From contig OX638135.1 of the NCBI GenBank assembly GCA_951804985.1, forward strand, positions 43,557,557 to 43,621,556: a stretch of 64,000 nucleotides of DNA, in the 5' to 3' direction. The stretch comes from Dryomyza anilis. Lineage: Eukaryota > Arthropoda > Insecta > Diptera > Dryomyzidae. The position numbers and the translations under genes are program-made. This document shows positions 1 to 10,744 of the stretch, one piece after another. Positions within the stretch are counted from its first letter, which is position 1. Each line of letters begins with the position of its first letter. The notes under the pieces are model-generated. The model was given only the letters and a program-made list of their open reading frames with translations. It was not told where the DNA came from and made no database searches.

Positions 1-540
1 GTATGGTTACTTCCTCTGGCATTGGTAGCGTAAGAACGTCGTTGTACATTATGTTCCAGAGTAACGGGCCGAGAACTGAACCCTGTGAACTCTTGCAGTA
101 ACATTGTACGATACTGGTCATTAGTGCGATACTGGTTATTAGTGCGCAGTACTTCTGTTCGGCTCCTCTTCCTTCAATCGCTGTCCTCGCCAATAGTGTC
201 ACCATCACAATCGCATCGATGGTAGATCGGGCCTTACGGAATCCAAATTGGCGTCCTGCTAGGCCGTCTTTGCACTCAACGACTTCTATTAAGCGGTTGT
301 AAATTACTCATTCGAGGATCTTCCCTGCCGTGTCGAGTACGCCTATTGGTCGATATGACGATGGATATCCTAAATGCTTGTTTGGCTTCGGGATAAGTAC
401 TAGCTTCTGCTTCTTCCATCGAACCGGAAATACACCTTCGGCGAGACATTGGTTGCATGTCTCTATGAACATACTGGGCACCTTGCAACCGCCAGCTTAA
501 GTGCTGCATTTGGAATGCCGAATGCCCCAAGAACCTCATT
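1..540 (-). pseudogene. Non-LTR retrotransposon reverse transcriptase fragment
   Basis: Read on the minus strand this is a piece of a LINE reverse transcriptase. Visible blocks, in order, are VFPVRWKKQKLVLIPKP, YRPIGVLDTAGKILE, FGFRKARSTIDAI and QGSVLGPLLWNIMYND, which correspond to successive RT fingers and palm blocks. The catalytic YxDD block lies beyond the window edge. The frame breaks near 475-485, there is a stop after the GKILE block near 310, and sequence is missing before the QGSVLGP block near 130. The spacing and the LWNIMYND variant resemble the R1/LOA branch of the Jockey/I-type LINEs, but the clade is an inference. It is a dead, truncated copy. Its 3' part continues off the left edge, and the 540-bp boundary is where coding similarity stops. 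Confidence 0.8.
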
Positions 541-2071
541 CGTACAATGTTTTTTTGTGCAGATATAAAGGTTTTTTTTAAGATTTAAGGACGCTGTTTT
601 GGATCCGCCATTTTGAATTTTAAAATTTTAATTTGGAATTCGTAATCACTGGTCCCAAAAAGCTTCTTGCATAATTTTTTTTTTGCAGATGTAGGAAGCA
701 ACTATCAAGTTAATTCAATAATGTTCGATATCCACATATATTTACATTCAGACTGACTTGATTTAGAAACTTGATTTTATGCTTTTTAATATAGTTACTA
801 TAGTTTATATAAACAATTTATGTAGTTATACTCAAGTCTTTATATGTGTGATTTCAACTTTATTATTAAAGCTTGGGGAATATTCTCAAAATATTATTGA
901 AAACAAGGAAAATCAAAAAATATTCGTCCAGGCTTGACGAAACGTTTATTGGAAAAATACAAAAATGAAAAACTAAATACTAACCGAGTAATCGTAATCT
1001 TTTCGTAACTACAAATCTAACCGAAGTATCGTAACTACAAATCTTTTCCAATTTATTTATTTAAGTGGAATTATAGTTCGTTAATATTCCCTCAATACCA
1101 AAAGTGTTCCGATCACTGCAAATGTGAAAAAAACTTGAATATGTTCAAAACAACAATTTTTGGCTTTCCACGTTCCCCTTAACATTTGAAATATATCCGT
1201 GTATTTTAGGGTCTGAGTTTATTGAAATGTAACATCACAAAATCAGCGTTTAAAAATATCGCGTTTAAAAATAATGAAATGCAAATATTTTATTAATATT
1301 TTGAAAATTGTGCAACATTTCTCTTCCAAATTTTGTTTATAGAAAATAATGTTTTTGTAGGATTTTAAACATTAACATTTTAAACATTTACGGAGGCACA
1401 TCCAAAGTATTGCACGAAATAGTTAAAATATTCAATATTCGAAATTTCGGTCAATGTTTTAACCAAAAAGTTAATTTCTTTTTATTTTTTTGAAAACTCT
1501 ATATTTTTTGCACCCTACATAAACTTTCATAATCTCAACCAGCTTCACTAAATATATAAAATTTTATTGATATGAAATTGAATTTCTAAACCGATAAGGA
1601 TAACAGCAAAAAAAAAATGTTTTTGGCTCTAAATATAATTCAATGAATAATTTACAAAAAAAAAAAACATATTACAAAAGAAAAATAGTTTCCGTGCATT
1701 TACAGCAAAATACAATAAATAGAAATTTCTCATGATAAAAAACATTAATAAAAATAAATTGTTACAAGAAATTAACATTAAATTAACAAATACAATATAA
1801 AAATAGTTTACTATATCGCAATTAAGCAAAGAATGTCTAGTTTTACAAACTCAAAGTAAACCAGTTGGGATGGTTAGATCACATGGGAAATTTTAAAACA
1901 AAGGGTACCAATCGATAACATTCGATGAACATTTTTAATATATGGCCTCATTTTTAATATAGGACTGTTAAATTTTAAAATATTTTTTAATAATTATATT
2001 TGAGAAATATAAATAAAGGTTTGATTAATATTTGTCAAAGTCAAAAAAAAAATTCAAAAGTCAAATATAAT
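541..2071. other. AT-rich stretch without a recognisable gene
   Basis: About 1.5 kb of strongly AT-rich DNA with homopolymer runs. Open frames here are short and low in complexity, for example a phenylalanine-rich minus-strand frame at 1629-1829. I see no motif, repeat unit or terminal structure that I can support. Confidence 0.5.
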
Positions 2072-2561
2072 TATACCCTACACGAAGAGTGAAAGGGTAT
2101 ATTCCGTGTGGTACGCCGTTTGTAACATACAGAAGGAAGCACATCCGGTATGGAAAAGTATATATATTTTTGATCAGCGAGGTCATGATCAGCTGAGTCG
2201 ATTTAGCGATGTCCGTCTGTCTGTTGAAATCCCTACTACTTAAACAATTGAAGAGTTAGATAAATGAAACTAATAATTTAGATTACTCATATACCTACGC
2301 TGTACGTGCAACTAAATTGGCGAGATCGGTCCATATGACCTGTGATCTGATCATTTATATTCAAAAATACCTTATATTAAATTTACATCTACATATCAAT
2401 TTTACTGTATACGTGATTAGGTAAACTTTTTAGGTCAAATATATATTGAAATCATGCTCAAATACATGAAAATAATGTTTTCCGCCGATACGACTTGTGG
2501 TTCCAAAACAAAAAAAATCGAAATTCGGTAAACCTACCCATTTGTAAATATGGGTATCAAA

Positions 2562-3366
2562 CCCGGGGTTTTCGAGGTAACCGGGTAATACCCGTGTACC
2601 ATTAGCCTTCTAATGATGTCCGCTATCGATTTCCGAAATAAAAATTTTTGGGTCATAAATGGGTTTTTGACCCCCTTTTGGTGGTCATGGACCACTCCAA
2701 AGGGTACCAATAGCATTCTAATGGCGTCCGCTATCGATTTCCGAAATAACAAATTTTGGGTCATAAATGGTTTTTTTACACTTTTTTGGGGGTCGTGGCC
2801 CACTCCAAAGGGTACCATTAGTCTTCTAATGAGGTTCGCTATCCATTTCCGCAATAAAAAAAATTTAGACAAAAAGTGGTTTTTGACCCCCTTTTGGGGG
2901 TCAGGGACCACTGAGATACCATTCGATTTCCCTCGATGTCTCTACCGATTTCTGTTATAAAATTTTTGTCGGTCTTTTTATCATATTCCACCCACTTTTG
3001 CCCACCCACCCACTTTTGTCCACCCACATTTTTCCAACCACTTCCGACCAACTCCCACATCAAGCAAACGAACGGACAGACAAATTAACAAGCGATCAAA
3101 TGAACAATCGGCAATCGAACAAACGAACGAACGAACGAAAGAGCTACTCGAAGCTCGAACAACGATCGAGCAATCGAGCTACTCGAAAAAACGAGCTACT
3201 CGAATAGCTCGAACAAACGAACGAACAAACTACCCGGGTTTTACGAACTACCCGGGTAGCTCGAACAGGGTTTTTCGAGTATTTGAACTACCCGGGTATT
3301 ACCCGGGCCTTCGAGCGCCCGGATACCCGGGCTACTCGAAAATACTCGTATGAAATCGAGAGCTCT
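2562..3366 (+). mobile_element. Fold-back-type element, single-arm copy with 9-bp target duplication
   Basis: This block interrupts the mini-me-like element. It is flanked by GGTATCAAA at 2553-2561 and again at 3367-3375, while the uninterrupted relative at 13018 has the site once. A 9-bp duplication is typical of Drosophila FB elements. From left to right it holds a short CCCGGGG/ACCGGGTAATACCCG terminus, three 108-bp tandem units, a CCCACTTTTG-rich stretch, a CGAA/CAAA minisatellite with CGAGCTACTCGAA motifs, and a CCCGGG-rich right end finishing in GAGAGCTCT. The same modules form both arms of the large palindrome at 62684-64000. This copy therefore looks like one arm plus a short remnant of the other. 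Confidence 0.75.
2604..2935. repeat. 108-bp tandem repeat, three units
   Basis: The GTCCGCTATCG or GTTCGCTATCC landmark falls at 2618, 2726 and 2834, a period of exactly 108 bp. Each unit contains a CATTAG/CTAATG dyad and a ...CCCCTTTTGGGGGTCA-type dyad, so each can form two small hairpins. Because 108 is a multiple of three, the array is open in one frame on each strand. The plus strand gives a 36-residue repeat with a core such as SAIDFRNKNFWVINGF, and the minus strand gives one with a core such as RKSIADAIRMLLVPFGV. I do not recognise either peptide, and treat the frames as a property of the repeat, not as a gene. Confidence 0.8.
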
Positions 3367-3577
3367 GGTATCAAATGAATGGAAATTCTTCAGCGATTGA
3401 AAGTTTGTAATTATTTTCAGTATTCGTATACCCTGGTGACCAATATACCACTTTGAATGGTAACCACACAAATGTGTAGGGTATTTATAGTCGGCTTAGA
3501 CCGACTATAATTTTGATAATTTTAACTATCATAATAACACCAAATTTAATATTTCCCATGTGATCTAACTTTCCTTC

Positions 3578-3828
3578 CTTTTTATTTTAGATATATATTT
3601 ACAAAAATCAAAATTATTTATTATTTTTGATATATATGAAAAAAAGTCGTTACTCCTACCAAAAAAAAATCTCAAAATCATCAAACAAACAAATTTGCTG
3701 AACTTTTTATTTTAGATATATATTTATAAAAATCAAAATTATTTATTATTTTTGATATATATGAAAAAAAGTCGTTACTCCTACCAAAAAAAATCTCAAA
3801 ATCTCCAAACAAACAAATTGGCTGAACA
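3578..3828. repeat. 125-bp direct tandem duplication
   Basis: Two near-identical units begin at about 3578 and 3703. Each runs from CTTTTTATTTTAGATATATA through GTCGTTACTCCTACC to a CAAACAAACAAATT end. The copies differ by a few substitutions and one A-run length, so the duplication is recent. No coding content. Confidence 0.85.
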
Positions 3829-4530
3829 TAACCGGATGAAGTGAAATATTTTTTTTTTTTCAAAATATCACCTCTGTTTCGGTTTCGGACTAAATTAGGG
3901 CGCGGTCGAATTTGTGGTACCCTATATAAATCGAAAGCTTATACACCACCATATGATCATGTAACTACTGAAATGAAAGGTAAATTTATCACGATTAATA
4001 TGAAATTATTTTCATGCTCCGATAATCCCTGTGAACTCATGAACCTTTTTAGTTTTAACAACTGAGTTCATTTTATACACGAATAATATATAGATACAAG
4101 TGTGGGTACCCAAACGAAAAGAAATTTACTCAGGAGTCTATTATACACTTTTGTATATATGTTTTAAAAAATATAATATTTTCTAAAATAAATGTCGCCT
4201 GCGACGCTTCCTCGATATAACATCCCAACGAAATATAATAATTAACTGTTGGGCCACTTTAGAAAATTTATAAAAGCGTTTCAGCGTTACCTATTTATTT
4301 CTAAATTTCATCGTCATTTTTATAAATAATTAAATATTTGTATCAACAATCAGAATTTCATTTTAATTTTTTTTTACATAATTACAAATCCTAATCGCTA
4401 TGGTTATCAGATCATAAAAATAACCATATAATTGCAAATGTAGCATTATTACCTTTCATTTGAGTACCTATATGACCAAAGAGGTAGGTGCACCGGTTTT
4501 ATATTTTCTAGGGATCGCATCCTATTTTTT
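3829..4530. repeat. Diverged repeat with inverted ends, shared with 11190-11385
   Basis: The block from GAAGTGAAATATTTTTT through TTAGGGCGCGGTCGAATTTG, TGGTACCCTA and GAAATGAAAGGTAA recurs with many substitutions at about 11190-11385. Near 4440-4530 a related sequence appears inverted, with CCTTTCATTTGAGTACCTATATG and GGGATCGCATCCTA. This gives the block imperfect inverted ends around an AT-rich middle. It is probably an old non-autonomous element; boundaries are approximate and no target duplication is clear. Confidence 0.5.
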
Positions 4531-4546
4531 TTTTAAATTTGTTTTA

Positions 4547-4740
4547 GATTATTTTCAAATAATCAGTCGAACTACTTTTTTGATTATTTTCAAATAATCA
4601 AAAAAAAAAGTAGTCGGATTACTAGTTTTTGATTATTTGAAAGTAGTCATGAAAATAATCAAAAAATGTACTAAGAACCAAATTACTTTTTGATTATTTC
4701 TAATAGTAATCAAAATTATTGATTATGATTTTTTAGTAAT
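4547..4740. repeat. Cluster of short hairpins built on GATTATTTTCAAATAATC
   Basis: The dyad GATTATTTTCAAATAATC occurs at 4547-4564 and 4582-4599. In the second case it is extended on both sides by ACTACTTTTTT and AAAAAAGTAGT, giving a near-perfect hairpin of about 20 bp. Degenerate versions follow to about 4740. It is a palindromic low-complexity cluster, not a gene. Confidence 0.65.
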
Positions 4741-4769
4741 CGTACTCAAGAGTAGTCGTAATCCAACCT

Positions 4770-5289
4770 TTACAGCTCTGGTGTGAAGATAGCGCATCGC
4801 GGCGAATTGGAGTTATCCCACAATTTGTGAAGTTATCCCACAATTTTAATTCGCCGCAATTTTTTTTAAAATATAATATATTAAAATCTTCTGATTTTTT
4901 GCATTTCCATGTAATATAAGTTCAAAAATCAATAATATACTATAAACCGATATAGAGTCATATATTTTTAAAATTACGAAAATTGCATATATTTTTAAAT
5001 AAAAACAAGACCCTTAACATTATAACAGTACCATTATTTGTGAATATATGTTAGAGAAAATAGATCTAGCTAATTTTAGTATTAACATATTTTATCAATA
5101 TGACCCGACATCATGGTAAAGTGTAGTTTTAAAAAGAGGTTCTGATCTCAACTTTAAATGTAAATATGCATTTCTTGAAACTTAAAAAAAGGCATAAACT
5201 GAAAAACCATCTCCTGATTTTTTGATATGTTGCAGATTATTGGCTAAAAAAACGGTCATTTAAAAAAAAGTCGTACCAGCCCATTTATT
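4770..5289. other. AT-rich stretch with diverged copies of neighbouring repeats
   Basis: No gene is visible. The sequence around 4780 (GTGTGAAGATAGCGCATCGC) and 4930-5000 (ACCGATATAGAGTCATATAT) returns at 5778-5880. The part at 5040-5260 resembles the unit of the tandem array that resumes at about 6730. This is an early, diverged portion of the same repeat field. Confidence 0.5.
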
Positions 5290-5775
5290 GTTTATTTTTA
5301 AAGCACCTATCGAATGAATCATTAATTAAAAATATGTTCTTGCAAATAACAAAAATTCTAAAAATTGAAAATCTTTTCATGCAAAAAGGGCGAATGTTTT
5401 TGCAAATAACAAATATTCGAATAATTGAAAATCTTGTCATGCCAAAAGGAATCTTATCGTTTTGTCGCCATATCTTTTTATGGGAACAAGATAAAATAGA
5501 GGTGTACTCAAATAACAAAAATTCGAAAAATTATCATGCGAAAAGGGCGAATCTTTTTGCAAATAACAAAAATTCGAAAAATTATAAATCTTGTTGCCAT
5601 AACATTTTATTGGAACAAAATAAAATAGAGGTGTAGAGGTTTATTTTTAAAGCACCTATCGATCAGAATCATTAATAAAAAATAATTTCTTGCAAATAAC
5701 AAAAATTCGAAAAATTAAAAATCTTGTCATGCCAAAAGGGACGAATCTTTTGTTTATTTCGCCATAACTTTTTAT
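5290..5775. repeat. 349-bp tandem duplication with internal short repeats
   Basis: TTTATTTTTAAAGCACCTATCG occurs at 5291 and again at 5640, a 349-bp step, with the second unit incomplete. Inside it, a block containing TTGCAAATAACAAAAATTCG and AATCTTGTCATGCC is repeated about every 55-60 bp. The overlapping open frames at 5285-5636 on both strands are products of this internal repetition. Confidence 0.7.
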
Positions 5776-5884
5776 ACTGGTGTGAAGATAGCGCATCGCT
5801 TCAAAACTCAAGAATATACTACAAGCCGATATAGAGTCATATATTTTTATAATTACGAAAATTGCATATATTTTAAAATAAAAA

Positions 5885-6717
5885 CGAGTTAGGAAAGTTA
5901 GGTCACATGGGTAAGTTCGGTCACATTGGACGGACTTTATAGTCGGTCGGGCCCGACTATGGAATACCCTACACCTTTGGTGGGGATATTAATGTGGGAT
6001 ATTTAATTGTATACTTTAATTTAAGTTATTAATTACGCTGGACGTCCTCCCCCCCACATTGGTATATTATTCACATATCAGAAATTTACTTCTTATATCC
6101 CCTTAATTTAAAATTTAATATAAAAGTATAAAAAATACTAATAAAAAGAATTATAAAAATAAAAGTGGGCAGACCACGCCTATATTTAAGTTTTTTTAGG
6201 CTAATATTTCATAGATTTGATTTTAATAATTCACGGCTAAAATTTCCTCTCTGAAAACCCGGAAAATAATTTTAAAAAATGTGGGCGGATCACGCCCGTT
6301 TTTGGACGATTCTAGGAGAATTCCAACACTGCGTTTTAAATTTTATAACTATATCTTGAACACTTTTCGAGTTATTAGTTCCTAAAGACTTATGTAAAAA
6401 TGACTTGTATGGGAGGTGGGCGTGTCCGTTGACCGATTTGGCTCATTTCCAAATTCAGTTTCTCTTTTTGGCTAAAACATATTGAAACGGAATTTCATCG
6501 CATTCTGAGAAGTACTTCTCAAGTTACTACGTTTTCGGACAGACAGACAGACAGACGAACAGACGGACAGACAGACGGACATGGCTAAACACACTCGGGT
6601 AGTGATGCTGATCAAGAATATATATACTTTTCCTTACCGGACACGCCTAATAAGGGGCGTTACAATATATGCACAAACTTAATATACCCTGTACCTCATA
6701 GGTGTAAGGTATAATAA
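5885..6717 (-). mobile_element. mini-me/DINE-like element, copy 1
   Basis: This is the reverse orientation of the copy at 9478. It begins ACGAGTTAGGAAAGTTAGGTC, followed by the hairpin TAGTCGGTCGGGCCCGACTA and GGAATACCCTACACC. It ends with a GACA/GACG microsatellite near 6538-6582, the core TGATCAAGAATATATATAC, GGGGCGTTACAATATATGC and GGTGTAAGGTATA. It sits inside the ~186-bp tandem array, with AATAAAAC-type sequence on both sides that may be its target site. Length is about 830 bp with no coding capacity. Two further copies of the same subfamily lie at 7926 and 9478. Confidence 0.8.
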
Positions 6718-6719
6718 AA

Positions 6720-7600
6720 CGCTTAAAAGTAAAACAGCATCCTGATTTGTGAAGAAAATAGATCTAGTTAAAGAAAATAGATCTAGCTAATTTCAGTATT
6801 AAAATATTATATTAATATGCCCCGTCGTTTTATGTCGTTTTAAAAGGGGGTTCTCATCTCAACTTTAAATGTAAATATAATGAGAAACCACCTTGAGATT
6901 TTTTGATATGTTGCATGTAATAGGCTAAACTAACATTTATTTCACAAAATATCGTACTAACTCACTTTTAAATCAAGCTCCTTCATGGTGAAAAATGGGT
7001 CCAAAGTTTGGTAATTTTTCATTCGCAGTAAGAAAAAATGCATTTTTTTGAAACTTAAAAAAACGCTTAAAATAAAAACAAACCTCGAGATTTTTGGATA
7101 TGTTGCAGATAATAGGCTAAACTAACGTTTATTTAAAAAAACAATATCAGCCCATTCTTAAATCCTTCATGGTGAAAAAATGGTCCACAGATTGGTAATT
7201 TTTAAGAAGCAGTATGGAAAATATGCATTTCTTGAAACTAATAAAAACGCTTAAAATAAAAAAAACACCTCAAGATGTTTGAATATGTTGCAGATTATAG
7301 GCTAAAATAACGTTTATTTAAAAAAATCGTACCAGCCGATTTTTAAATCAGGCTCCTTTATGCTGAAAAAAGTGTCCAAATTTGGTAATTTTTATGTAGC
7401 AGTATGGAAAAAATGCATTTATTGAAAAAAAAAACGCTTAAATCAAAAAACCACCTCTCGATTTTTGGATATGTTGCAGATTATAGGCCAAACTAACATT
7501 TGCTGTGAAAACCTCGTACCAATTAAGGCTCCTTCATGGTGAAAAATTGGTCCAAAGTTTGTTAATTTTTCAGTCGCAGTAGTGAAAAAATGCTTAAAAT
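6720..7600. repeat. ~186-bp tandem array
   Basis: Units share the landmark GATATGTTGCAGATTATAGGC at about 6900, 7087, 7273 and 7459, a step of 185-188 bp. TTCATGGTGAAAAATGGGTCC, a GCAGTATGAAAAAATGCATT block and AACGCTTAAAATAAA complete the unit. Related sequence precedes it at 5040-5260 and resumes at 8760-9004, so the array was split by the mini-me-like insertions at 5885 and 7926. The copies are diverged and the array is short; I call it a local satellite-like repeat. The interval 7600-7925 is AT-rich with no clear unit. Confidence 0.75.
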
Positions 7601-7925
7601 AAATTACATTAAAAATGGGTTAATAATAATTAATTTCGGTATTTTTCTGACTTTTTTCAAAACTGGAGCTAACTTTGAAAAAAAATTATCAAATAATATT
7701 ATAATTATTATATTAAACCATTAAAAATGGGTAAAAATCATTAATTTTGTTTTATTTTCGACTCTGGCCGACAATCTTCAAAACTGTAGCTGAGTTCAAA
7801 AAAAGTTGTTGCTAACTTTACAACATGTGAAGTTAGCACCAAAAACCCAACAACACTTTCGAAAATCTGCTTGTTGCTATCTTCACGCCGGTGAAAAATG
7901 CATTTTTTTGAAACGCTATAAAATA

Positions 7926-8757
7926 AAACGAGTTGGGAAAGTTAGGTCACATGGGTAAGTTCGGTCACATGGGGCGGATTTTTATAGTCGGTCGGGCCCG
8001 ACTATGGAATACCCTACAACTTTGGTGGAGATATTAATGAGGAATATTTAATTGTATACCTTAATTTTAAATTTTTAATTATGCTGAACCTCAGAATATT
8101 ATTCATATATCAGAAATTTACGTCTTATATCCCCATAAATTAAAAAAAATTATATAAAGTATAAAAAACTAAAAAAAAAATTGAAAAATATAATTGGGCG
8201 GACCACGCCTATATTTAAAATTTTGAAAGGCTAATATTTCATAGATTTGATTTTAATAATTTACGGATCAAATTTTTACTATGAAAACCCGGGATATAAT
8301 GAAAAAAAAAAGTGGGCGGATCACGCCCATTTTTGGACCACATATTTTTAGGTATATTCTAACAATACGTTTTAAATTTTATAACTATATCTTGAATACT
8401 TTTCGAAATATTAGTTTCGAAAGAGTTATGTAAAAGTGACTTGTATGGGAGGTGGGCGTGTCCGTTGACCGATTTTGCTCATTTTCAAACTTAGTTCCTA
8501 CTTTTGGATAAAATATATTGAGACGAAATTTCATCGCATTCTGATCAGTATTTCTCAAGTTATTCTGTATTCGGACAGCAAGACAGCAAGACAGCAAGAC
8601 GGACAGACAGACAGACAGACGGACATGTCTAAACGGACTCGGGTAGTTATGCTGATCAAGAATATATATACTTTTCCATACCGGACACGCCTCCTAAGGG
8701 GCGTTACAATATATGCACAAAGTTAATATACCCTGTACCTCATAGGTGTAGGGTATA
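7926..8757 (-). mobile_element. mini-me/DINE-like element, copy 2
   Basis: Same order as copy 1: ACGAGTTGGGAAAGTTAGGTC, the GGTCGGGCCCGACTA hairpin, GGAATACCCTAC, a body with GTGGGCGGATCACGCCC, the microsatellite, TGATCAAGAATATATATAC, GGGGCGTTACAATATATGC and GGTGTAGGGTATA. The microsatellite at 8573-8625 is a mix of CAAGACAG and CAGACAGA units, unlike the plain GACA/GACG run of copy 1. It interrupts the tandem array at an A-rich site. Confidence 0.8.
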
Positions 8758-8759
8758 AA

Positions 8760-9004
8760 AACACAATTTAAAATAAAAAATGACCTCTAGATTTTTGGTG
8801 TTGCAGATTATAGGCTAACGTTTATTTAAAAAAATCATACCAGCTCACTTTTCAATCAGGCTCTTTCATGGGGAAAATTTGCTAATTTTTCATTCGCAGT
8901 ATGAAAAAAATGCATTTCTTGAAACGTAAAAAAAAACGCTTAAAATAAAAAACCACCACGAGATTTTTGGTTATGTTGCAGACTATAGACTAAACCATCG
9001 TTTG
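8760..9004. repeat. Continuation of the ~186-bp tandem array
   Basis: The landmark GTTGCAGATTATAGGC at about 8795 and GTTGCAGACTATAGAC at about 8970 show one full and one partial unit of the array seen at 6720-7600. The array ends abruptly at about 9004, where RTE-like LINE sequence begins. Confidence 0.7.
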
Positions 9005-9476
9005 CAGACCTTGGCTGCTACAGGTAATGATCCGAGTCCATATTGGCACCTCGGATAGTGCGTACGTCCATCACGCTCGAAGCGTGCCTTCCGTCAATCA
9101 CAACGTGGTCAATTTTGTTTCGAGTTTTTTTTTATCGGGTGCCAACCATGTGGCCTTGTGGATATCGAAATGTTCGGTGGGACCCAAACCCAACGCACGA
9201 ACCCTCACTCTGAGGGAGATGCTCACCACTCACTTTAGCCGACATCTACACCGGGTGGTGTAGAGCGTCGTTTCCAGGGACTTCCACCGAAGTGGAGGTG
9301 TCACCATTTGACAACTTTCCAATTCTGGTGACCAGTGCATTGACTTGAGACGACACCGACAGGGATTGCGCTGGCTTCGCCATGTTGAAGCGCTCAGACA
9401 CGTTGCCTTGTGATGATCGCCCCCATAGCCCCTATCTATCAATAGATGCTCAAAAAATGAGCGTGATCCGCTCACA
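9005..9476 (-). pseudogene. RTE-like LINE (element A) 5' region and endonuclease fragment
   Basis: On the minus strand a short open start near 9383 reads MAKPAQSLSVSSQVNALVTR. After stops and frame changes the sequence gives [14 protein letters not shown] and then [18 protein letters not shown] and ANMDSDHYL, which are the C-terminal blocks of an endonuclease/exonuclease/phosphatase domain (catalytic D and H of the SDH block). The same [11 protein letters not shown] block opens element A at 16003 on the other strand, so both are copies of one family. This copy has lost most of the endonuclease between start and end and is not functional. Confidence 0.75.
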
Positions 9477-9477
9477 T

Positions 9478-10246
9478 TTTTATACCCTACACCATGAGGT
9501 ACAGGGTATATTAACTTTGTGCATATATTGTAACGCCCCTTAGGAGGCGTGTCCGGTATGGAAAAGTTTATATATTCCTGATCTGCATCACTACCCGAGT
9601 CCGTTTAGCCATGTCCGTCTGTCCGTCTTGCTGTCTTGCTGTCTTGCTGTCTTGCTGTCTTGCCGTCTTGCTGTCTTGCTGTCCGAATACAGAATAACTT
9701 GAGAAATACTGATCAGAATGTGATGAAATTTCGTCTCAATATATTTTAGCCAAAAGTAGGAACTGAGTTTGAAAATGGGCCAAATCGGTTAACGGACACG
9801 CCCACCTCCCATACAAGTCACTTTTATATAACTATTTCGGAACTAATAACTCGAAAAGTATTCAAGATATAAGTATAAAATTTAAAACGTATTATGAGAA
9901 TTCACCTAAGAATATGTGGTCCAAAAATGGGCGTGATACGCCCACTTTTTTTTCATTATTTCCCGGGTTTTCATAGTGGACATTTGATCCGTAAATTATT
10001 AAAATCAAATCTATGAAATATTAGCCTTTCAAAATTTTAAGTTTTTTAGTTTTTTTTTTATACTTTTATATACATTTTTTAATTTATGGGGATATAAGAC
10101 GTAAATTTCTGATATATGAATAATATTCTGAGGGTGGGGAGGTTCAGCATAATTAACCATTCCACCAAAGGTGTAGGGTATTCCATAGTCGGGCCCGACC
10201 GACTATAAAAATCCGCCCCATGTGACCTAACTTTCCCAACTCGTTT
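9478..10246 (+). mobile_element. mini-me/DINE-like element, copy 3
   Basis: Forward orientation. TATACCCTACACC at the left end is followed by TACAGGGTATATTAA, GTAACGCCCCTTAGGAGGCG, the core TTCCTGATCTGCATC, and a long microsatellite of CTGTCTTG units at 9613-9682. The end shows GGTGTAGGGTATTCC, the hairpin around GGGCCCGACCGACTATA, and CCCATGTGACCTAACTTTCC. The microsatellite has a different unit from copies 1 and 2. The element directly abuts the element A fragment. No protein is encoded; short open frames on both strands are chance. Confidence 0.8.
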
Positions 10247-10744
10247 ATTTTTATGCCTATTTGTATAGCACTCAAATTTATTGCTATAACTTTTTTTTAT
10301 CCTCAAATGTTACCAACATTAAAATTTGTGTATCATCTTACTTTCTCGATTTTTTCCATTTTTTTAAGTGAATTTTTCTTATATTGTTGATGAAAAAAAA
10401 AGCTTTTTTCTAGTTCACCTATCGAGTTCTCTTAAACGAATTAACCAATTTAAAAATGTTCTGAGAAATGTACATTGGATATTCAATTACCTTTCATTCG
10501 ATATAACACTTGATCATATGTGTTATTTAGAACGCGAGATATTTAAAATATATGTGAGCACCATTATGAAAGCTCGGTTCAAATTTATTGGCTCATATTT
10601 TGTAAACCATTTTGTAACCATATTTTCGGAATCAGGGCGTCATTTTACATTATATAAAAATAACCTTGACTGCTGCGCAGAATGGCTGTTGTGTAGTGTA
10701 ATTTTTATTGACTTTTATAAATTTACAATGATTACAACCGAAGG
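10247..10744. other. AT-rich stretch, one unrecognised open frame
   Basis: An open frame of 142 codons runs from 10368 to 10796 on the plus strand. Its composition follows the AT-rich background (many F, I, K, L and S), I recognise no motif, and its last third runs into the inverted-repeat element that starts at about 10745. I do not call it a gene. Confidence 0.4.

Larger units (their letters stand above)
2072..3580 (+). mobile_element. mini-me/DINE-like element, interrupted by a fold-back element
   Basis: The left end is TATACCCTACAC followed by a short inverted return, AAGGGTATA. Next come a TA-rich stretch, a core around TTGATCAG and GAGTCGATTTAGC, and a very short GTCY run (GTCCGTCTGTCTG). 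The right end has GTGTAGGGTAT, a hairpin around TAGTCGGCTTAGACCGACTA, and the module CCCATGTGATCTAACTTT. The copy at 12527 has the same order without the interruption, so the body here is about 700 bp plus an 805-bp insertion. The layout of (TA)n, conserved core and (GTCY)n is that described for dipteran mini-me/DINE-type elements. Assignment to that group is from memory and needs a library comparison. No coding capacity. Confidence 0.7.

Noticed and set aside
1629..1829. Hydrophobic 66-codon frame as a membrane protein
   Set aside because: It is a run of AT-rich sequence giving F, L, N and Y codons; no conserved feature.
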